64,000 bases of DNA from an uncultured Blautia sp. (lineage in GTDB: Bacteria > Bacillota > Clostridia > Lachnospirales > Lachnospiraceae). Both the position numbers and the translations under genes were made by a program. Under the pieces are notes generated by a model. The model was not told the origin of the DNA. It was given only the letters and a program-made list of their open reading frames with translations, and made no database searches. The DNA is taken from NCBI RefSeq assembly GCF_934424005.1, contig NZ_CAKRXI010000014.1:6464-70463 (forward strand). The letters are read 5' to 3'. Each line of letters opens with the position of its first letter. Position 1 is the stretch's first letter. Below are positions 44,209 through 53,464 of this stretch, in pieces.

Positions 44209-44243
44209 TTCTGTTTACTTACATATGTTTCTACTCAAACTCT

Positions 44244-46682
44244 TTATTTCTTAATATCATCGGTACGAATTGCAAACTGTACCAGTCCGATATCTTTATT
44301 ATCTGCTGAAACAAAGGATACCGGTGTATAATCGCTTCCTGAGATTTCATCCAGCATTTTATCAATCTCATCTTCTATCTGCTGATCAATATCCGATGTT
44401 TTATCTTTGAACTCAGCAGTTCCATCTTTCAGTTCCTGTGCCCCATCGTCAAGATTTTTCAGACCATCGTTAAGCTGTGTGCTTCCATCATTAAGAGAAT
44501 CTGCACCGCTCTTTAATGACTGCATGCCACTGAGAGCACTGGTGATTCCTCCGGATACCTGACTTACTCCGGATACCAGGCTGGATGCCCCGCTTCGAAG
44601 GGATGATAACGATGCAGCCAGTTGGTTTCCTCCAGAGATTAGTTTGACATCATTTTTCTGAAGTTTTGTGAATCCATCATTCAGCTGTTTGATTCCTTTT
44701 GCGGCAGTTGGAAGGTCTTTCGTCGCACTCTGGATCTGTGTCAGGCCATCACCAACCTGAGCGATACCACTCTGCAGAGCATTTGCTCCCTGACACGCAC
44801 TGTCGATTGCAGCCTGCAGCTGACTGATCATATTCTGCATATCGTCTGAAATATTGATCTGTCCTGCCATTGCTCCAAACTGATCTGCTGCGGACTGGAA
44901 TCCGACTGCTGCTTCTGATAAAGAAGAAGCCGATGCACTGAGCTGTGCTGTCTGTGCCTGAATAGCTGCATCCTCACCCGGCATGGAAATTGATACGGAT
45001 GAAGTATCCGGTACAGACACACCACCAACGCCTCCGACACCTTCTACACTCACTCTGGAAGCCTCCAGACCTCCAATGATCCCGAACGCCTGATCTCCGT
45101 CGATTGCTCCGGATGCAACCGCAGAATTAACAGCAGCGATTGCCGCATCGATCTGGCTGTTTGCAGAAGCTGCACTTGCACTTAACTGTTCATTTGCTGT
45201 GCTGATCTGACCGTTTGCTCTCTCAACCTGTTCATTTACCTGTGCCGCCATACTTGCTCCGCCTGATACAAGCTGTTCGTTTGCAGCTGCCGCCTGACTG
45301 TTCAGGTTCTCAAGCACTGCACTGTGACTTGCACTGATGGACTGTGCCATTCCCGCATCCGCCTGCAGAAGCTGAGACAGCTGAGAAGACTGCGCAGAAA
45401 GTGTATTCAGGGAATCTTTTGCCTTTATGAGTCCCTGTACCAGAGCTTCCAGCTGCTGTGCACTTGAAGATGCTGCCAGTTCGTCCACCTGTGTCTTTAA
45501 CTGTGCCAGCCCGGCACTTAACTGTGCGGAACCGGTTGTCAGATCCTGGCCACTTCCGTCTCCGTTTACTGCCGCAGAAAGCTTTGTCACTGCTGTCGTG
45601 ATATCCCCGAGGCTTTCCAGTGCTTTCAGCTGTTTTGCTCCATCTGCAAGCTGTCCGGTTCCTTTGATATACTGTTTCATTCCGGAGATCAGACTTGCTG
45701 TTCCGGATGTATACTGTTTAATTCCACTCTGAAGGCTGACTGCTCCGGATAACAGAGACTGACTGCCGGTGTTGAGTGTATTTCCGCCACTCAGAAGTGT
45801 TCCTGCCCCCGTTGCAAGTGTCTCTGTTCCATCCGTCAGTTCCTGACTTCCATCCAGTGCTTCTGCTATTCCGTCTTTCAATTCCTGTGCACCGTCATCA
45901 AGATCTTCTGTCGCATCGGTGATCTCTTTTGTTTTATCTTTCAGAGATGAAGTATCGATAGAATCTTTGTCAATATCAAAGCTCATCGGAACACCTTTGA
46001 ATGTAATGCCATCCATCTCGAAATCTTCTACATCTGCTTCAATCTTGATGTCTTTTTCCTGATCTGCCATGATGTTATAGAGAAACTGGCGGTCTTTTCC
46101 TACATTTCCGGCTGTCGCCCCGTCTGCTTCGATATTGGAGCAGAGCTCTGTATTCAGAACGACCGTTACCTGGAGAAGATAATTTTCGAAGAAAGTACTG
46201 TTGCAGTTTTTGTTTTCACTTGTTTTGATCTCGATTTCCAGATGTCCGCTCTTACCAGCCAAATCAGAAGCACTGATTTCTTTTCCGTCCAGTTTATAGC
46301 CAATGGAAATATTCCACGGAATATCTTTCGTCTCCATATTCCCCTGATAATAGAATTTTCCTGTTATGACATCTACCGAGACTTTATCACCATTCTGCGT
46401 GATTTCTGAATCTGTTGTCAGGTTTTTTACAGAGCTGTAATTTCCGTAATCTGTGACTTCGCTGTCTGATGTGGAGGTAAATTCATTTACAACATATACA
46501 TTTGAAACTGTTCCATCTTCCATCAGAGTGACATATACATTTTCATCTTTCAGCAGACTGGTGTCAGCTGCCAGTACCGGAAGGACGCTTCCTGTGCCGA
46601 GTACTGCACTCAGTGCGATCGCTGTCGTTTTTAAAATAATGTTTTTGCGTTTTGATGTATTATTTTTTCGATTTCGGTTCAT
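44244..46682 (-). CDS. Secreted heptad-repeat (XXXLXXG) protein, partner of the MMPL exporter
   Basis: 812 residues. A signal-type N-terminus (residues ~12-39), a beta-rich domain to about 240, then long helical coiled-coil regions full of L-x-x-G heptads (DLDDGAQELKDGIAEAL, SQELTDGTETLATGAGTLLS), a Gly/Ser/Ala-rich middle, and a C-terminal repeat of the same heptads (LNDGLKNLDDGAQELKDGTA) ending near IDQQIEDEIDKMLDE. It resembles the extracellular parts of YhgE/Pip proteins. It overlaps the MMPL gene by 23 bases, so the two are made together. Function unknown; a periplasmic-like spacer or channel extension is a guess. Confidence 0.82.
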   Translation of the reverse strand: MNRNRKNNTSKRKNIILKTTAIALSAVLGTGSVLPVLAADTSLLKDENVYVTLMEDGTVSNVYVVNEFTSTSDSEVTDYGNYSSVKNLTTDSEITQNGDKVSVDVITGKFYYQGNMETKDIPWNISIGYKLDGKEISASDLAGKSGHLEIEIKTSENKNCNSTFFENYLLQVTVVLNTELCSNIEADGATAGNVGKDRQFLYNIMADQEKDIKIEADVEDFEMDGITFKGVPMSFDIDKDSIDTSSLKDKTKEITDATEDLDDGAQELKDGIAEALDGSQELTDGTETLATGAGTLLSGGNTLNTGSQSLLSGAVSLQSGIKQYTSGTASLISGMKQYIKGTGQLADGAKQLKALESLGDITTAVTKLSAAVNGDGSGQDLTTGSAQLSAGLAQLKTQVDELAASSSAQQLEALVQGLIKAKDSLNTLSAQSSQLSQLLQADAGMAQSISASHSAVLENLNSQAAAANEQLVSGGASMAAQVNEQVERANGQISTANEQLSASAASANSQIDAAIAAVNSAVASGAIDGDQAFGIIGGLEASRVSVEGVGGVGGVSVPDTSSVSISMPGEDAAIQAQTAQLSASASSLSEAAVGFQSAADQFGAMAGQINISDDMQNMISQLQAAIDSACQGANALQSGIAQVGDGLTQIQSATKDLPTAAKGIKQLNDGFTKLQKNDVKLISGGNQLAASLSSLRSGASSLVSGVSQVSGGITSALSGMQSLKSGADSLNDGSTQLNDGLKNLDDGAQELKDGTAEFKDKTSDIDQQIEDEIDKMLDEISGSDYTPVSFVSADNKDIGLVQFAIRTDDIKK

Positions 46683-48756
46683 GATGTTTTACCTCCCTGT
46701 AAAATTTTGTATGCATCGTTGTTTTTTCAATGACTCTGTCAAAAAGCATCAGCAGTACCGGCAGGACAGTCAATACCAGGATAAAGGAAATGACTGCACC
46801 TCTTCCGACCAGTGTTCCGAGCTGGCTCAACACAAGGTTTGTAGAAATCTTTCCAAGTGCAAGTCCTGCGATTGTCAGGATTCCTGCTGATGTAAACAAC
46901 GAAAGGACACACATGCGGATACTTTCTTTTGCCGCCTCTCTCTTATTTCTGGTCCGACGTTCTTCCAGATATCTTCCGGTGAACAGGATCGCGTAGTCGA
47001 TCGTTGCACCGAGCTGTACGGAACTGATGATCAGGTATGCAATATAATGAAGTGTCGTTCCCTGCACATATGGAATTGCCAGGTTGATCCAGATGGACAG
47101 CTCGATCACCAGCGTCAGGATGACCGGAAGTGTGATCGACTTAAAGTTAAACAAAAGGATTGCAAATACGAAGGCGATTGCCAGGATGTTGACCCTGCTG
47201 TTATCCTCTGTGATCGTCTCTTTCAGGTCCTTTGTACTTGCCAGGTCGCCGGCGATTTTTGCCTTATCACCATAATATTTCTCACAGATCTTATAAACTT
47301 CGTTCAGTTTTTCTGTCCAGCCATCTTCAGATTCCTCTGTGCTTAAAGTCACTACAAAACGGCTGTAATTCTCGGAATAAAGCTGTGAGAGTGAATCCAA
47401 TGGAACAAACCCATCCGGAATCGTTGAGCCGACGCTGTCTACATAAGAAATAACAGAAGTCACATTTTCATTGTCTTTCAGTTCTTCGCTCAATGCACTT
47501 TCTTTACTGGTATCACCTTTTGGTACCATGATGACAAGCGGATTGGATGCTCCATATTCATCTTCAATACTTAGGAGATCACGCCCCATCTGTGTGGCAT
47601 CTGTGCTGTAAATACGACTGCCGCCATAGAGAAAGGAGTTTTCTCCCTGTGCGATAAAGCATGGAACTGCGATCACAACTGCGATCAAAAGTGCCGGGAT
47701 GCGAAGTTTCATAACAACTCCGGCGAATTTATTGAAATCCGGGAAAAACGGCTTATGCTGTGTTTTATCAATCAGTTTATAAATGCTGATTGCCAGTGCA
47801 GGCAGGAAGCAGAGTACACAGAGAAGACTGAATACGATCGCCTTTGCCATGACCCATCCCATATCCGGTCCGATCTTGAACCGCATCAGGATCAGTGCAG
47901 CAAAGCCTGTTACCGTAGTAAGTCCACTGGAAAGTACGGAGCCCGTTGACTGTTTTACAGCCGCTACCATGGCATCCTGTACATCTTTACCCTCGGCTCT
48001 GTTTTCTGCAAATCTGTGAAGCAGAAAGATGGAATAGTCCATCGAAACTGCAAGCTGCAGAACACTTCCCGCTGCATTGGTAACAAAGGAAATTTCTCCA
48101 AACATCAGGTTTGTTCCCCGATTCAGCATGATTGCGACACCAATCGTGATCATAAAGAGTACCGGTTCAAACCAGGAGTTTGTCGTCAGTAAAAGTACAA
48201 GAAATACAACCGGCAGTACAAAAAGCATGATTTTCTGAATATCGGAAGATGTATGGAATGGTGACAGTGCATCGGTAACTGCCGTTCCTGACATGGCGTT
48301 GTCATCGCCGATAATGTCACGGATCTCATCAACTGCTGCCTTTTTTTCTGTCTCATCGTCAACCACTGTAATGGAATACAGAGCGTCCGAATCTTTGTAC
48401 CATTCATCGATTGTATCCTGATCTGCATTCTCCAGAGGTTCGTAAATGTCAATAGCATCATCCAGCCAGTTGACTTCCTCTACTCCTTCGACCTGTTCCA
48501 GTTTTTTCTTATAATCCAGTGCCTCGGGAATCGTCACATCGTGGATGACTACCCTCATATTTGGTACCGGCTGGCTGTATTCTTTTTCCATCGTATCAAG
48601 TGCAACTGTAGATGCGGCATCGTCCGGCAGGTAATCGGCAAATTTATAATTAACACCGACTTTTGTGGAAAGTCCTGCACATACCACTGCGAGGAACACG
48701 AAGACTACGATGATCATTTTTCTGTGTTTCAGAATAAATGAAGTATAGCGTTCCAT
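46660..48756 (-). CDS. MMPL/RND-family transporter
   Basis: 698 residues with two halves of about six membrane helices each and a large loop after the first helix of each half, the RND/MMPL layout. Visible: SYFILKHRKMIIVVFVFLAVV-type N-terminus, GVNYKFADYLPDDA, QLAVSMDYSIFLLHRFAENRAEGKDVQDAM near residue 232 and its counterpart QLGATIDYAILFTGRYLEERR near 575 (the Asp-Tyr pair used for proton coupling). MMPL proteins export lipids or toxic compounds. Cotranscribed with the heptad-repeat protein and divergent from a TetR regulator. Confidence 0.92.
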   Translation of the reverse strand: MERYTSFILKHRKMIIVVFVFLAVVCAGLSTKVGVNYKFADYLPDDAASTVALDTMEKEYSQPVPNMRVVIHDVTIPEALDYKKKLEQVEGVEEVNWLDDAIDIYEPLENADQDTIDEWYKDSDALYSITVVDDETEKKAAVDEIRDIIGDDNAMSGTAVTDALSPFHTSSDIQKIMLFVLPVVFLVLLLTTNSWFEPVLFMITIGVAIMLNRGTNLMFGEISFVTNAAGSVLQLAVSMDYSIFLLHRFAENRAEGKDVQDAMVAAVKQSTGSVLSSGLTTVTGFAALILMRFKIGPDMGWVMAKAIVFSLLCVLCFLPALAISIYKLIDKTQHKPFFPDFNKFAGVVMKLRIPALLIAVVIAVPCFIAQGENSFLYGGSRIYSTDATQMGRDLLSIEDEYGASNPLVIMVPKGDTSKESALSEELKDNENVTSVISYVDSVGSTIPDGFVPLDSLSQLYSENYSRFVVTLSTEESEDGWTEKLNEVYKICEKYYGDKAKIAGDLASTKDLKETITEDNSRVNILAIAFVFAILLFNFKSITLPVILTLVIELSIWINLAIPYVQGTTLHYIAYLIISSVQLGATIDYAILFTGRYLEERRTRNKREAAKESIRMCVLSLFTSAGILTIAGLALGKISTNLVLSQLGTLVGRGAVISFILVLTVLPVLLMLFDRVIEKTTMHTKFYREVKHHEPKSKK

Positions 48757-48794
48757 TTTTTTCCTCCCTTTTTTCTTTTTCCGAAATCAACACT

Positions 48795-48809
48795 TGTTTA
48801 TTTTTCAAC
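48795..48809. repeat. First copy of a 15-base box in the tetR-MMPL intergenic region
   Basis: TGTTTATTTTTCAAC, identical to 48867-48881, 72 bases apart. This copy lies just after the predicted MMPL transcription start. Probable TetR operator. Confidence 0.6.
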
Positions 48810-48818
48810 TCGTGGTAT

Positions 48819-48847
48819 AGTATAGTCAGAAGGCAGGAAAAACTCAA
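48819..48847 (-). promoter_or_regulatory. Promoter of the MMPL operon
   Basis: Minus strand TTGAGT (48847-48842), 17 bases, TATACT (48824-48819); start near 48812, directly next to the first 15-base box. Confidence 0.75.
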
Positions 48848-48865
48848 TAATCAATATTTTTACAG

Positions 48866-48894
48866 CTGTTTATTTTTCAACATGTATCTATATT
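48866..48894 (+). promoter_or_regulatory. Probable tetR promoter overlapping the second box
   Basis: CTGTTT (48866-48871), 17 bases, TATATT (48889-48894). The second box covers the -35 and spacer. Confidence 0.45.
48867..48881. repeat. Second copy of the 15-base box
   Basis: TGTTTATTTTTCAAC again, in direct orientation, overlapping the tetR promoter. Two boxes, one per divergent gene, fit autoregulation. Confidence 0.6.
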
Positions 48895-48960
48895 TATGTT
48901 CCATCTTTTACAAAAATTTTTGAGTTGTTCTTTTTTGAGCAGCAGAAATGGAGTTATTTT

Positions 48961-49536
48961 ATGAATACAAAAAGAAAAAATCGAAGTGTACAGCGCACAC
49001 AGGCGTTGCTCAAAGACGGGCTGACTGAACTGATGATGACAAAACCGGTACAGAATATCACAGTCCGGGAACTGACGGACTACGTCAATCTGAACCGTGG
49101 AACGTTTTATCTTCATTATAAGGATATCCCGGATCTTCTTGAGCACATGGAAAATGCGATGTTGGATGAATTTGTGGATATCACCAATGCTCATCAACCA
49201 CAGGACATGAACGGAAAGCCATTTCCTCTGATCTGTGACTTATATAAATTTCTTGAAAAAAATGCGGAATTCGTCAAACTTGTGCTGGTCACCAATCAAG
49301 AATATAAATTTAAAGAGCGTTTAAAAAAAATCATCCAGGAACGCTGCATGAATGACTGGATTGAAGTTTTTGACAATGCCGATTCCAAACTCAGTGAGAT
49401 CTACTCTTCCTACGTACTCTCCGGCTGCATCGGCATCATCGAAAACTGGATTCAGAACGGCACCCGCCAGAGCCCGGAGGAACTTGCCCGCTATACAGAG
49501 GATATTATGCTGAATGGGCTGAATATATTGAAATAA
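48961..49536 (+). CDS. TetR/AcrR-family regulator
   Basis: About 191 residues. N-terminal helix-turn-helix: RTQALLKDGLTELMMTKPVQNITVRELTDYVNLNRGTFYLHYKDIPDLLE, classic TetR. The C-terminal ligand domain resembles TetR_C_8, with FLEKNAEFVKLVLVTNQE. An in-frame ATG at 48925 lies before the ribosome site; ATG 48961 follows GGAGTTATTTT. Divergent from the MMPL operon, with two identical boxes between them, so it probably represses that operon and itself. Confidence 0.92.
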   Translation: MNTKRKNRSVQRTQALLKDGLTELMMTKPVQNITVRELTDYVNLNRGTFYLHYKDIPDLLEHMENAMLDEFVDITNAHQPQDMNGKPFPLICDLYKFLEKNAEFVKLVLVTNQEYKFKERLKKIIQERCMNDWIEVFDNADSKLSEIYSSYVLSGCIGIIENWIQNGTRQSPEELARYTEDIMLNGLNILK

Positions 49537-49540
49537 ACTA

Positions 49541-49570
49541 GGCAGGGCAGCCTCTCCCGACTGCCCTGGT
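49541..49570 (+). terminator. Hairpin after tetR
   Basis: CAGGGCAG and CTGCCCTG around CCTCTCCCGA. No U-tract follows, but it is GC-rich and close behind the stop; a second terminator lies 8 bases on. Confidence 0.6.
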
Positions 49571-49576
49571 ACGCAC

Positions 49577-49614
49577 AAAGCCCATAACTGTGGTCTTACA
49601 GTCATGGGCTTTTC
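49577..49614. terminator. Bidirectional terminator between tetR and the FAD dehydrogenase gene
   Basis: AAGCCCAT-ACTGT and ACAGT-ATGGGCTT around GGTCTT, TTTTCTTT on the plus strand. Confidence 0.88.
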
Positions 49615-49637
49615 TTTAAATTTTATATTATATTTAA

Positions 49638-51008
49638 TCAGTTCTGCTCTACAATATGTCTTGCTACATAGATACCGCTTGCAGATGCATGAGACAGTGA
49701 GTGGGTAACACCGCTTCCGTCGCCGATTACGTACAGTCCCTTATGGCAGCTTTCAAGGTTGTCGTCAATCTCAACTTCCATGTTGTAGAATTTAACTTCC
49801 ACGCCATACAGCAGAGTATCGTCGTTTGCAGTTCCCGGTGCTACTTTATCCAGGGCGTAGATCATTTCGATGATGCCATCTAGGATACGCTTCGGAAGTA
49901 CAAGACTCAGGTCACCAGGTGTTGCTGTGAGAGTTGGAGTTACGAGACCTTCTTCCACACGTTTTACAGTACTTCTACGTCCGCGGACAAGATCACCGAA
50001 ACGCTGTACGATAACACCGCCGCCAAGCATGTTGGAAAGTCTTGCGATGCTTTCGCCGTATCCGTTACTGTCCTTAAATGGCTCGGAGAAATGTTTGGAA
50101 ACAAGAAGTGCAAAGTTGGTATTGTCTGTTTTCTTCTCATCTCCCTCATAGCTGTGGCCGTTTACGGTAATGATTCCGTTGGTATTTTCGTTTACTACGA
50201 TTCCATTCGGGTTCATGCAGAATGTACGGACGTTATCTTCGAATTTCTCTGTACGGTAAACGATCTTGCTCTCATACAGTTCATCTGTCAGATGTGAGAA
50301 AATTACTGCCGGCAACTCCACACGAACACCGATATCCACACGGTTAGATTTGGTCGGAATCTTCAGATCTTTACAGACAGTTTCCATCCATTTACTTCCG
50401 CTTCTTCCTACAGAGACAATACATTTCTTGCACTCATAGGAACCTTTTTCACAGATCACACGATATCCGTCTTCCAGGACTTCCAGTTTCTGTACCGGTG
50501 TGTCAAAGTAAAAATCTACATGGTCTTTCATTGCATTGTACAGGTTCTCAAGAACGACATAGTTGATATCTGTTCCCAGGTGACGTACAGATGCATCCAG
50601 AAGATTCAGTTTATTCTGCAGGCAGAGTTTCTTGAATTTGGTTCCCGCTGTGGAATAAAGCTTCGTTCCCTGACCGCCGTATTCCATGTTGATATCGTCA
50701 ACATACTTCATCAGCTCAATTGCCTGGCTCTTGCCGATATGTTCGTACAGAGTTCCACCGAAATCGTTGGTGATGTTATATTTTCCATCAGAGAATGCAC
50801 CTGCACCGCCGAAGCCGCACATGATGGAACATCTCTTACAGTTGATACAGTTCTTTATCTTCTTGCCGTCGATCGGGCATTTTCTCTTTTCAAGGGAGTA
50901 TCCCTCTTCGAAAACTGCCACTTTACAGTCCGGCTTTTCTTTCATTAATTCATACGCTGCAAAAATTCCTCCCGGGCCAGCGCCGATAATGATCACATCA
51001 TAGTTCAT
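49638..51008 (-). CDS. FAD-dependent dehydrogenase-like flavoprotein
   Basis: 456 residues. Dinucleotide-binding motif DVIIIGAGPGGIFAAYEL at the start, then a Cys-rich segment KRKCPIDGKKIKNCINCKRCSIMC near residue 42 and CGFGGAGAFSDGKYNIT near 64, found in COG2509-type uncharacterised dehydrogenases. The C-terminus DGSGVTHSLSHASASGIYVAR is the second FAD/NAD contact. The substrate is not known. The six or so cysteines could hold an Fe-S cluster or metal. It has a consensus promoter and a roughly 180-base structured leader. Ribosome site AAGGAGGAAAATGC. Confidence 0.85.
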   Translation of the reverse strand: MNYDVIIIGAGPGGIFAAYELMKEKPDCKVAVFEEGYSLEKRKCPIDGKKIKNCINCKRCSIMCGFGGAGAFSDGKYNITNDFGGTLYEHIGKSQAIELMKYVDDINMEYGGQGTKLYSTAGTKFKKLCLQNKLNLLDASVRHLGTDINYVVLENLYNAMKDHVDFYFDTPVQKLEVLEDGYRVICEKGSYECKKCIVSVGRSGSKWMETVCKDLKIPTKSNRVDIGVRVELPAVIFSHLTDELYESKIVYRTEKFEDNVRTFCMNPNGIVVNENTNGIITVNGHSYEGDEKKTDNTNFALLVSKHFSEPFKDSNGYGESIARLSNMLGGGVIVQRFGDLVRGRRSTVKRVEEGLVTPTLTATPGDLSLVLPKRILDGIIEMIYALDKVAPGTANDDTLLYGVEVKFYNMEVEIDDNLESCHKGLYVIGDGSGVTHSLSHASASGIYVARHIVEQN

Positions 51009-51136
51009 GCATTTTCCTCCTTGTAAGCATTGCTTCCCATTTGTTTATATCCCTCATCCACATGTATCAGGGTGATCCCCTGTTGCATAAAAAAAGCTGT
51101 CGCAGAAGGTATCGTAACGGATTCCGTCACTTCCAT
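51005..51136 (-). CDS. Possible 43-residue upstream reading frame overlapping the FAD dehydrogenase start
   Basis: Reads MEVTESVTIPSATAFFMQQG... and ends TGA so that its stop overlaps the FAD gene ATG as ATGA. It covers the terminator-like hairpin in the leader. No clear ribosome site precedes its ATG, and a frame of this length is expected by chance about once in eight tries, so translation is uncertain; the coupling arrangement is the only strong hint. Confidence 0.3.
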   Translation of the reverse strand: MEVTESVTIPSATAFFMQQGITLIHVDEGYKQMGSNAYKEENA

Positions 51137-51148
51137 TCATTGCGGCAG
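51089..51148 (-). promoter_or_regulatory. Terminator-like hairpin inside the FAD dehydrogenase leader
   Basis: Minus strand CTGCCGCA pairs with TGCGACAG (one mismatch), enclosing GAAG/CTTC and GTGACGG/CCGTTAC around a short loop, followed by C and seven Ts. It lies 40 bases after the predicted start and 80 before the coding region, so it would stop transcription unless antiterminated. Confidence 0.65.
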
Positions 51149-51194
51149 TTGGAAAAATGTTCAACATATGTATTGTTAATCATAATCCTTATCT

Positions 51195-51223
51195 ATACTA
51201 CAGGATTCCCACATCTTTGTCAA
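51195..51223 (-). promoter_or_regulatory. Promoter of the FAD dehydrogenase gene
   Basis: Minus strand TTGACA (51223-51218), 17 bases, TAGTAT (51200-51195); start near 51189, leaving a leader of about 180 bases. Confidence 0.85.
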
Positions 51224-51297
51224 GCATTGTTTTTCCAAGAAAATCAGATGTTTTTCTGCAAAACACAAAAATGTCTGCTCTCTATGTCAGCCCACGC

Positions 51298-51327
51298 AAA
51301 AAGCACCGCCTTCTCAGACAGTGCTTC
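51298..51327 (-). terminator. Terminator after tspO
   Basis: AAGCAC and GTGCTT arms with a partly paired loop, then TTTTTG on the minus strand, 17 bases past the tspO stop. Confidence 0.8.
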
Positions 51328-51343
51328 GTTACTGCGACTCTCC

Positions 51344-51811
51344 TCAGTTGAGCAGAAAAATAAAGAAATTCAGATAACCAGCAAAGGTCAGCCACACCAG
51401 ATATGGAATCATCAGATATCCGGCATTCTGTGAGATTTTTGAAAATGCCTTCATGCAAAGGTACACCAGATACCACAAAAGAAGCAGCCATGCAAATGCA
51501 AACAGATACCATCCCGCATTAAAGAAAAATACTGGCCACAGGAAATTTACTGCAAGCTGTACCCCGTACAGGATCAGCGCCTTCTTCCGCTTTTCTGTTT
51601 TCGGCGAGATTGCTACAAGATACGATGCTGTCCCCATCATTGCAAACAATCCTGTCCATACCACAGGGAACACCCAGCCCGGCGGTGTCAGTGGCGGCTG
51701 TTTTAATTTTTCAAATGTATCCATGCTTCCCTGCGTAAGGAATCCCGAAACTGCCCCAACACCCAGAGGTATCGCCAGCGCAGTCAGCAGAGTTTTTGTT
51801 TTTTTCTTCAA
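51344..51811 (-). CDS. tspO: TspO/MBR-family tryptophan-rich membrane protein
   Basis: 155 residues, five membrane helices. The family signature KQPPLTPPGWVFPVVWTGLFAMMG near residue 36 and the later WPVFFFNAGWYLFAFAWLLLLW are clear. TspO proteins bind porphyrins and act in tetrapyrrole or stress responses. The start is TTG at 51811, seven bases after AGGAGG; an ATG at 51838 lies upstream of that site. Confidence 0.93.
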   Translation of the reverse strand: MKKKTKTLLTALAIPLGVGAVSGFLTQGSMDTFEKLKQPPLTPPGWVFPVVWTGLFAMMGTASYLVAISPKTEKRKKALILYGVQLAVNFLWPVFFFNAGWYLFAFAWLLLLWYLVYLCMKAFSKISQNAGYLMIPYLVWLTFAGYLNFFIFLLN

Positions 51812-51887
51812 AAAAATTCCTCCTGTTCTCATCATCACTGTCTAGTGTATGAAGAACAGAAGGAATTATACGTGTCTAAGATTTTAT

Positions 51888-53303
51888 TTACATTTTATGT
51901 TTCTTTGCAGCAAAGAAATCTTTTGTTTCTTTCGCAACAACTCCGCTCAGTGCAAACAGTGCGATCATATTTGGAATTGCCATCAGACCATTGAAGATAT
52001 CTGCGATAGTCCATACCGCACTTACTGTCATGTAAGGTCCGATAAATACTGCAAGGATGTATAACCAGCGGTATACAATGATTTTTTTCTGATGTCCGTT
52101 TGTCAGATATTCCAGACAGCGTTCACTGTAGTAATCCCATCCAAGGATTGTTGTGAATGCAAAGAATACAAGACAGAGCATCAATACAAATGCTGTAAAC
52201 TTAGCCGGGAACGGAAGTCCATGCTGGAACGCATAAGTGGTAACCTGTACACCTTCAATTCCCTCTACCTGCCATGCACCTGTCAGAACAATGGAAAGAC
52301 CTGTCATTGTACAGATAATGATCGTATCAATAAAAGTACCTGTCATACTGACCAGACCCTGACGTACCGGCTCTTTTGTCTGGGCTGCTGCCGCTGCGAT
52401 CGGTGCACTACCAAGTCCGGCTTCATTTGAGAAGATTCCTCGTGCAACACCTTTCTGCATTGCTACGATCATAGAACCAACCACACCACCGGTAACTGCT
52501 TTTGGATTAAATGCTGCTGTAACAACCGTCACGATTGCCGCCGGAATTTCTGTAATATTACAGATAATTAATGTAATACTGAAGAAAATATAGATCACTG
52601 CCATAAAAGGAACAATGATCTGACTTACAGTTGCGATTCGTTTCAGTCCTCCGATCAGGATCGCGGCTACACAGAATGCAAGGATCAGAGAAGAAACAAC
52701 AACTGCTACAGAATACTGTCCCAGGAACGGGATATTGATACAGTTTGTCTTGTCCGGGTCAAAGAAGTTCTGTACGGCACTGGAAATACCATTTACCTGG
52801 CTGAATGTACCAATACCGAAAAGGCCTACACAAACGCCGAAGAATGCAAAGATCTTGCCAAGCCATTTCCATTTTGATCCCATACCTTTTTCGATATAAT
52901 AGAATGGTCCTCCAAGGCTGTGTCCGTCTTCTGCAACCACACGGTATTTAACTGCCAGAAGACCTTCAGAAAATTTTGTTGCCATTCCAAAGAATGCTGC
53001 CACGATCATCCAGAAAAGTGCTCCCGGACCACCGGCACAGACTGCTGTTGCGACACCTACGATATTACCGGTACCGATCGTAGCACTCAATGCTGTACAC
53101 AATGCCGCAAAACTGGAGATCTCACCATCTCCCTCTTCTTCATTCTTGAACATCCATTTCAGTGCCAATGGAAGACGACGTACCTGAAGGAACCCAAGTC
53201 TGCTGGTAAGAAGAACGCCACCGGCTATGATCAATACCATAAGCGGTACGCCCCAGACCTTGTCATCCACTGCAACTAAAAAATTATTGATTGCTTCCCA
53301 CAT
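51888..53303 (-). CDS. Sodium:alanine/glycine symporter (AGCS)
   Basis: 471 residues, about eleven helices. Family marks: TIGTGNIVGVATAVCAGGPGALFWMI near residue 75, IFSNEAGLGSAPIAAAAAQTKEPVRQGLVSM near 285, and GWDYYSERCLEYL. AGCS members import alanine, glycine or D-alanine with Na+. The tandem glycine riboswitch directly upstream (53465-53645) makes glycine the most likely regulated ligand, either as substrate or as a signal for export/overflow. Ribosome site AAGGAGAACTTTTTGAG. Confidence 0.94.
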   Translation of the reverse strand: MWEAINNFLVAVDDKVWGVPLMVLIIAGGVLLTSRLGFLQVRRLPLALKWMFKNEEEGDGEISSFAALCTALSATIGTGNIVGVATAVCAGGPGALFWMIVAAFFGMATKFSEGLLAVKYRVVAEDGHSLGGPFYYIEKGMGSKWKWLGKIFAFFGVCVGLFGIGTFSQVNGISSAVQNFFDPDKTNCINIPFLGQYSVAVVVSSLILAFCVAAILIGGLKRIATVSQIIVPFMAVIYIFFSITLIICNITEIPAAIVTVVTAAFNPKAVTGGVVGSMIVAMQKGVARGIFSNEAGLGSAPIAAAAAQTKEPVRQGLVSMTGTFIDTIIICTMTGLSIVLTGAWQVEGIEGVQVTTYAFQHGLPFPAKFTAFVLMLCLVFFAFTTILGWDYYSERCLEYLTNGHQKKIIVYRWLYILAVFIGPYMTVSAVWTIADIFNGLMAIPNMIALFALSGVVAKETKDFFAAKKHKM

Positions 53304-53464
53304 CTCAAAAAGTTCTCCTTACATATGTATTTTTCAGCATCATAAAAAGGGGAATAAAGAAATAAGAACCGTTCTCCGTTGAACTGCTAAGAATCAAGAT
53401 GAATCAGACAATTAAAAAAGAATAAAAATAAAGAATAAACTTCAGGATGTAATTATCAAAAGCA

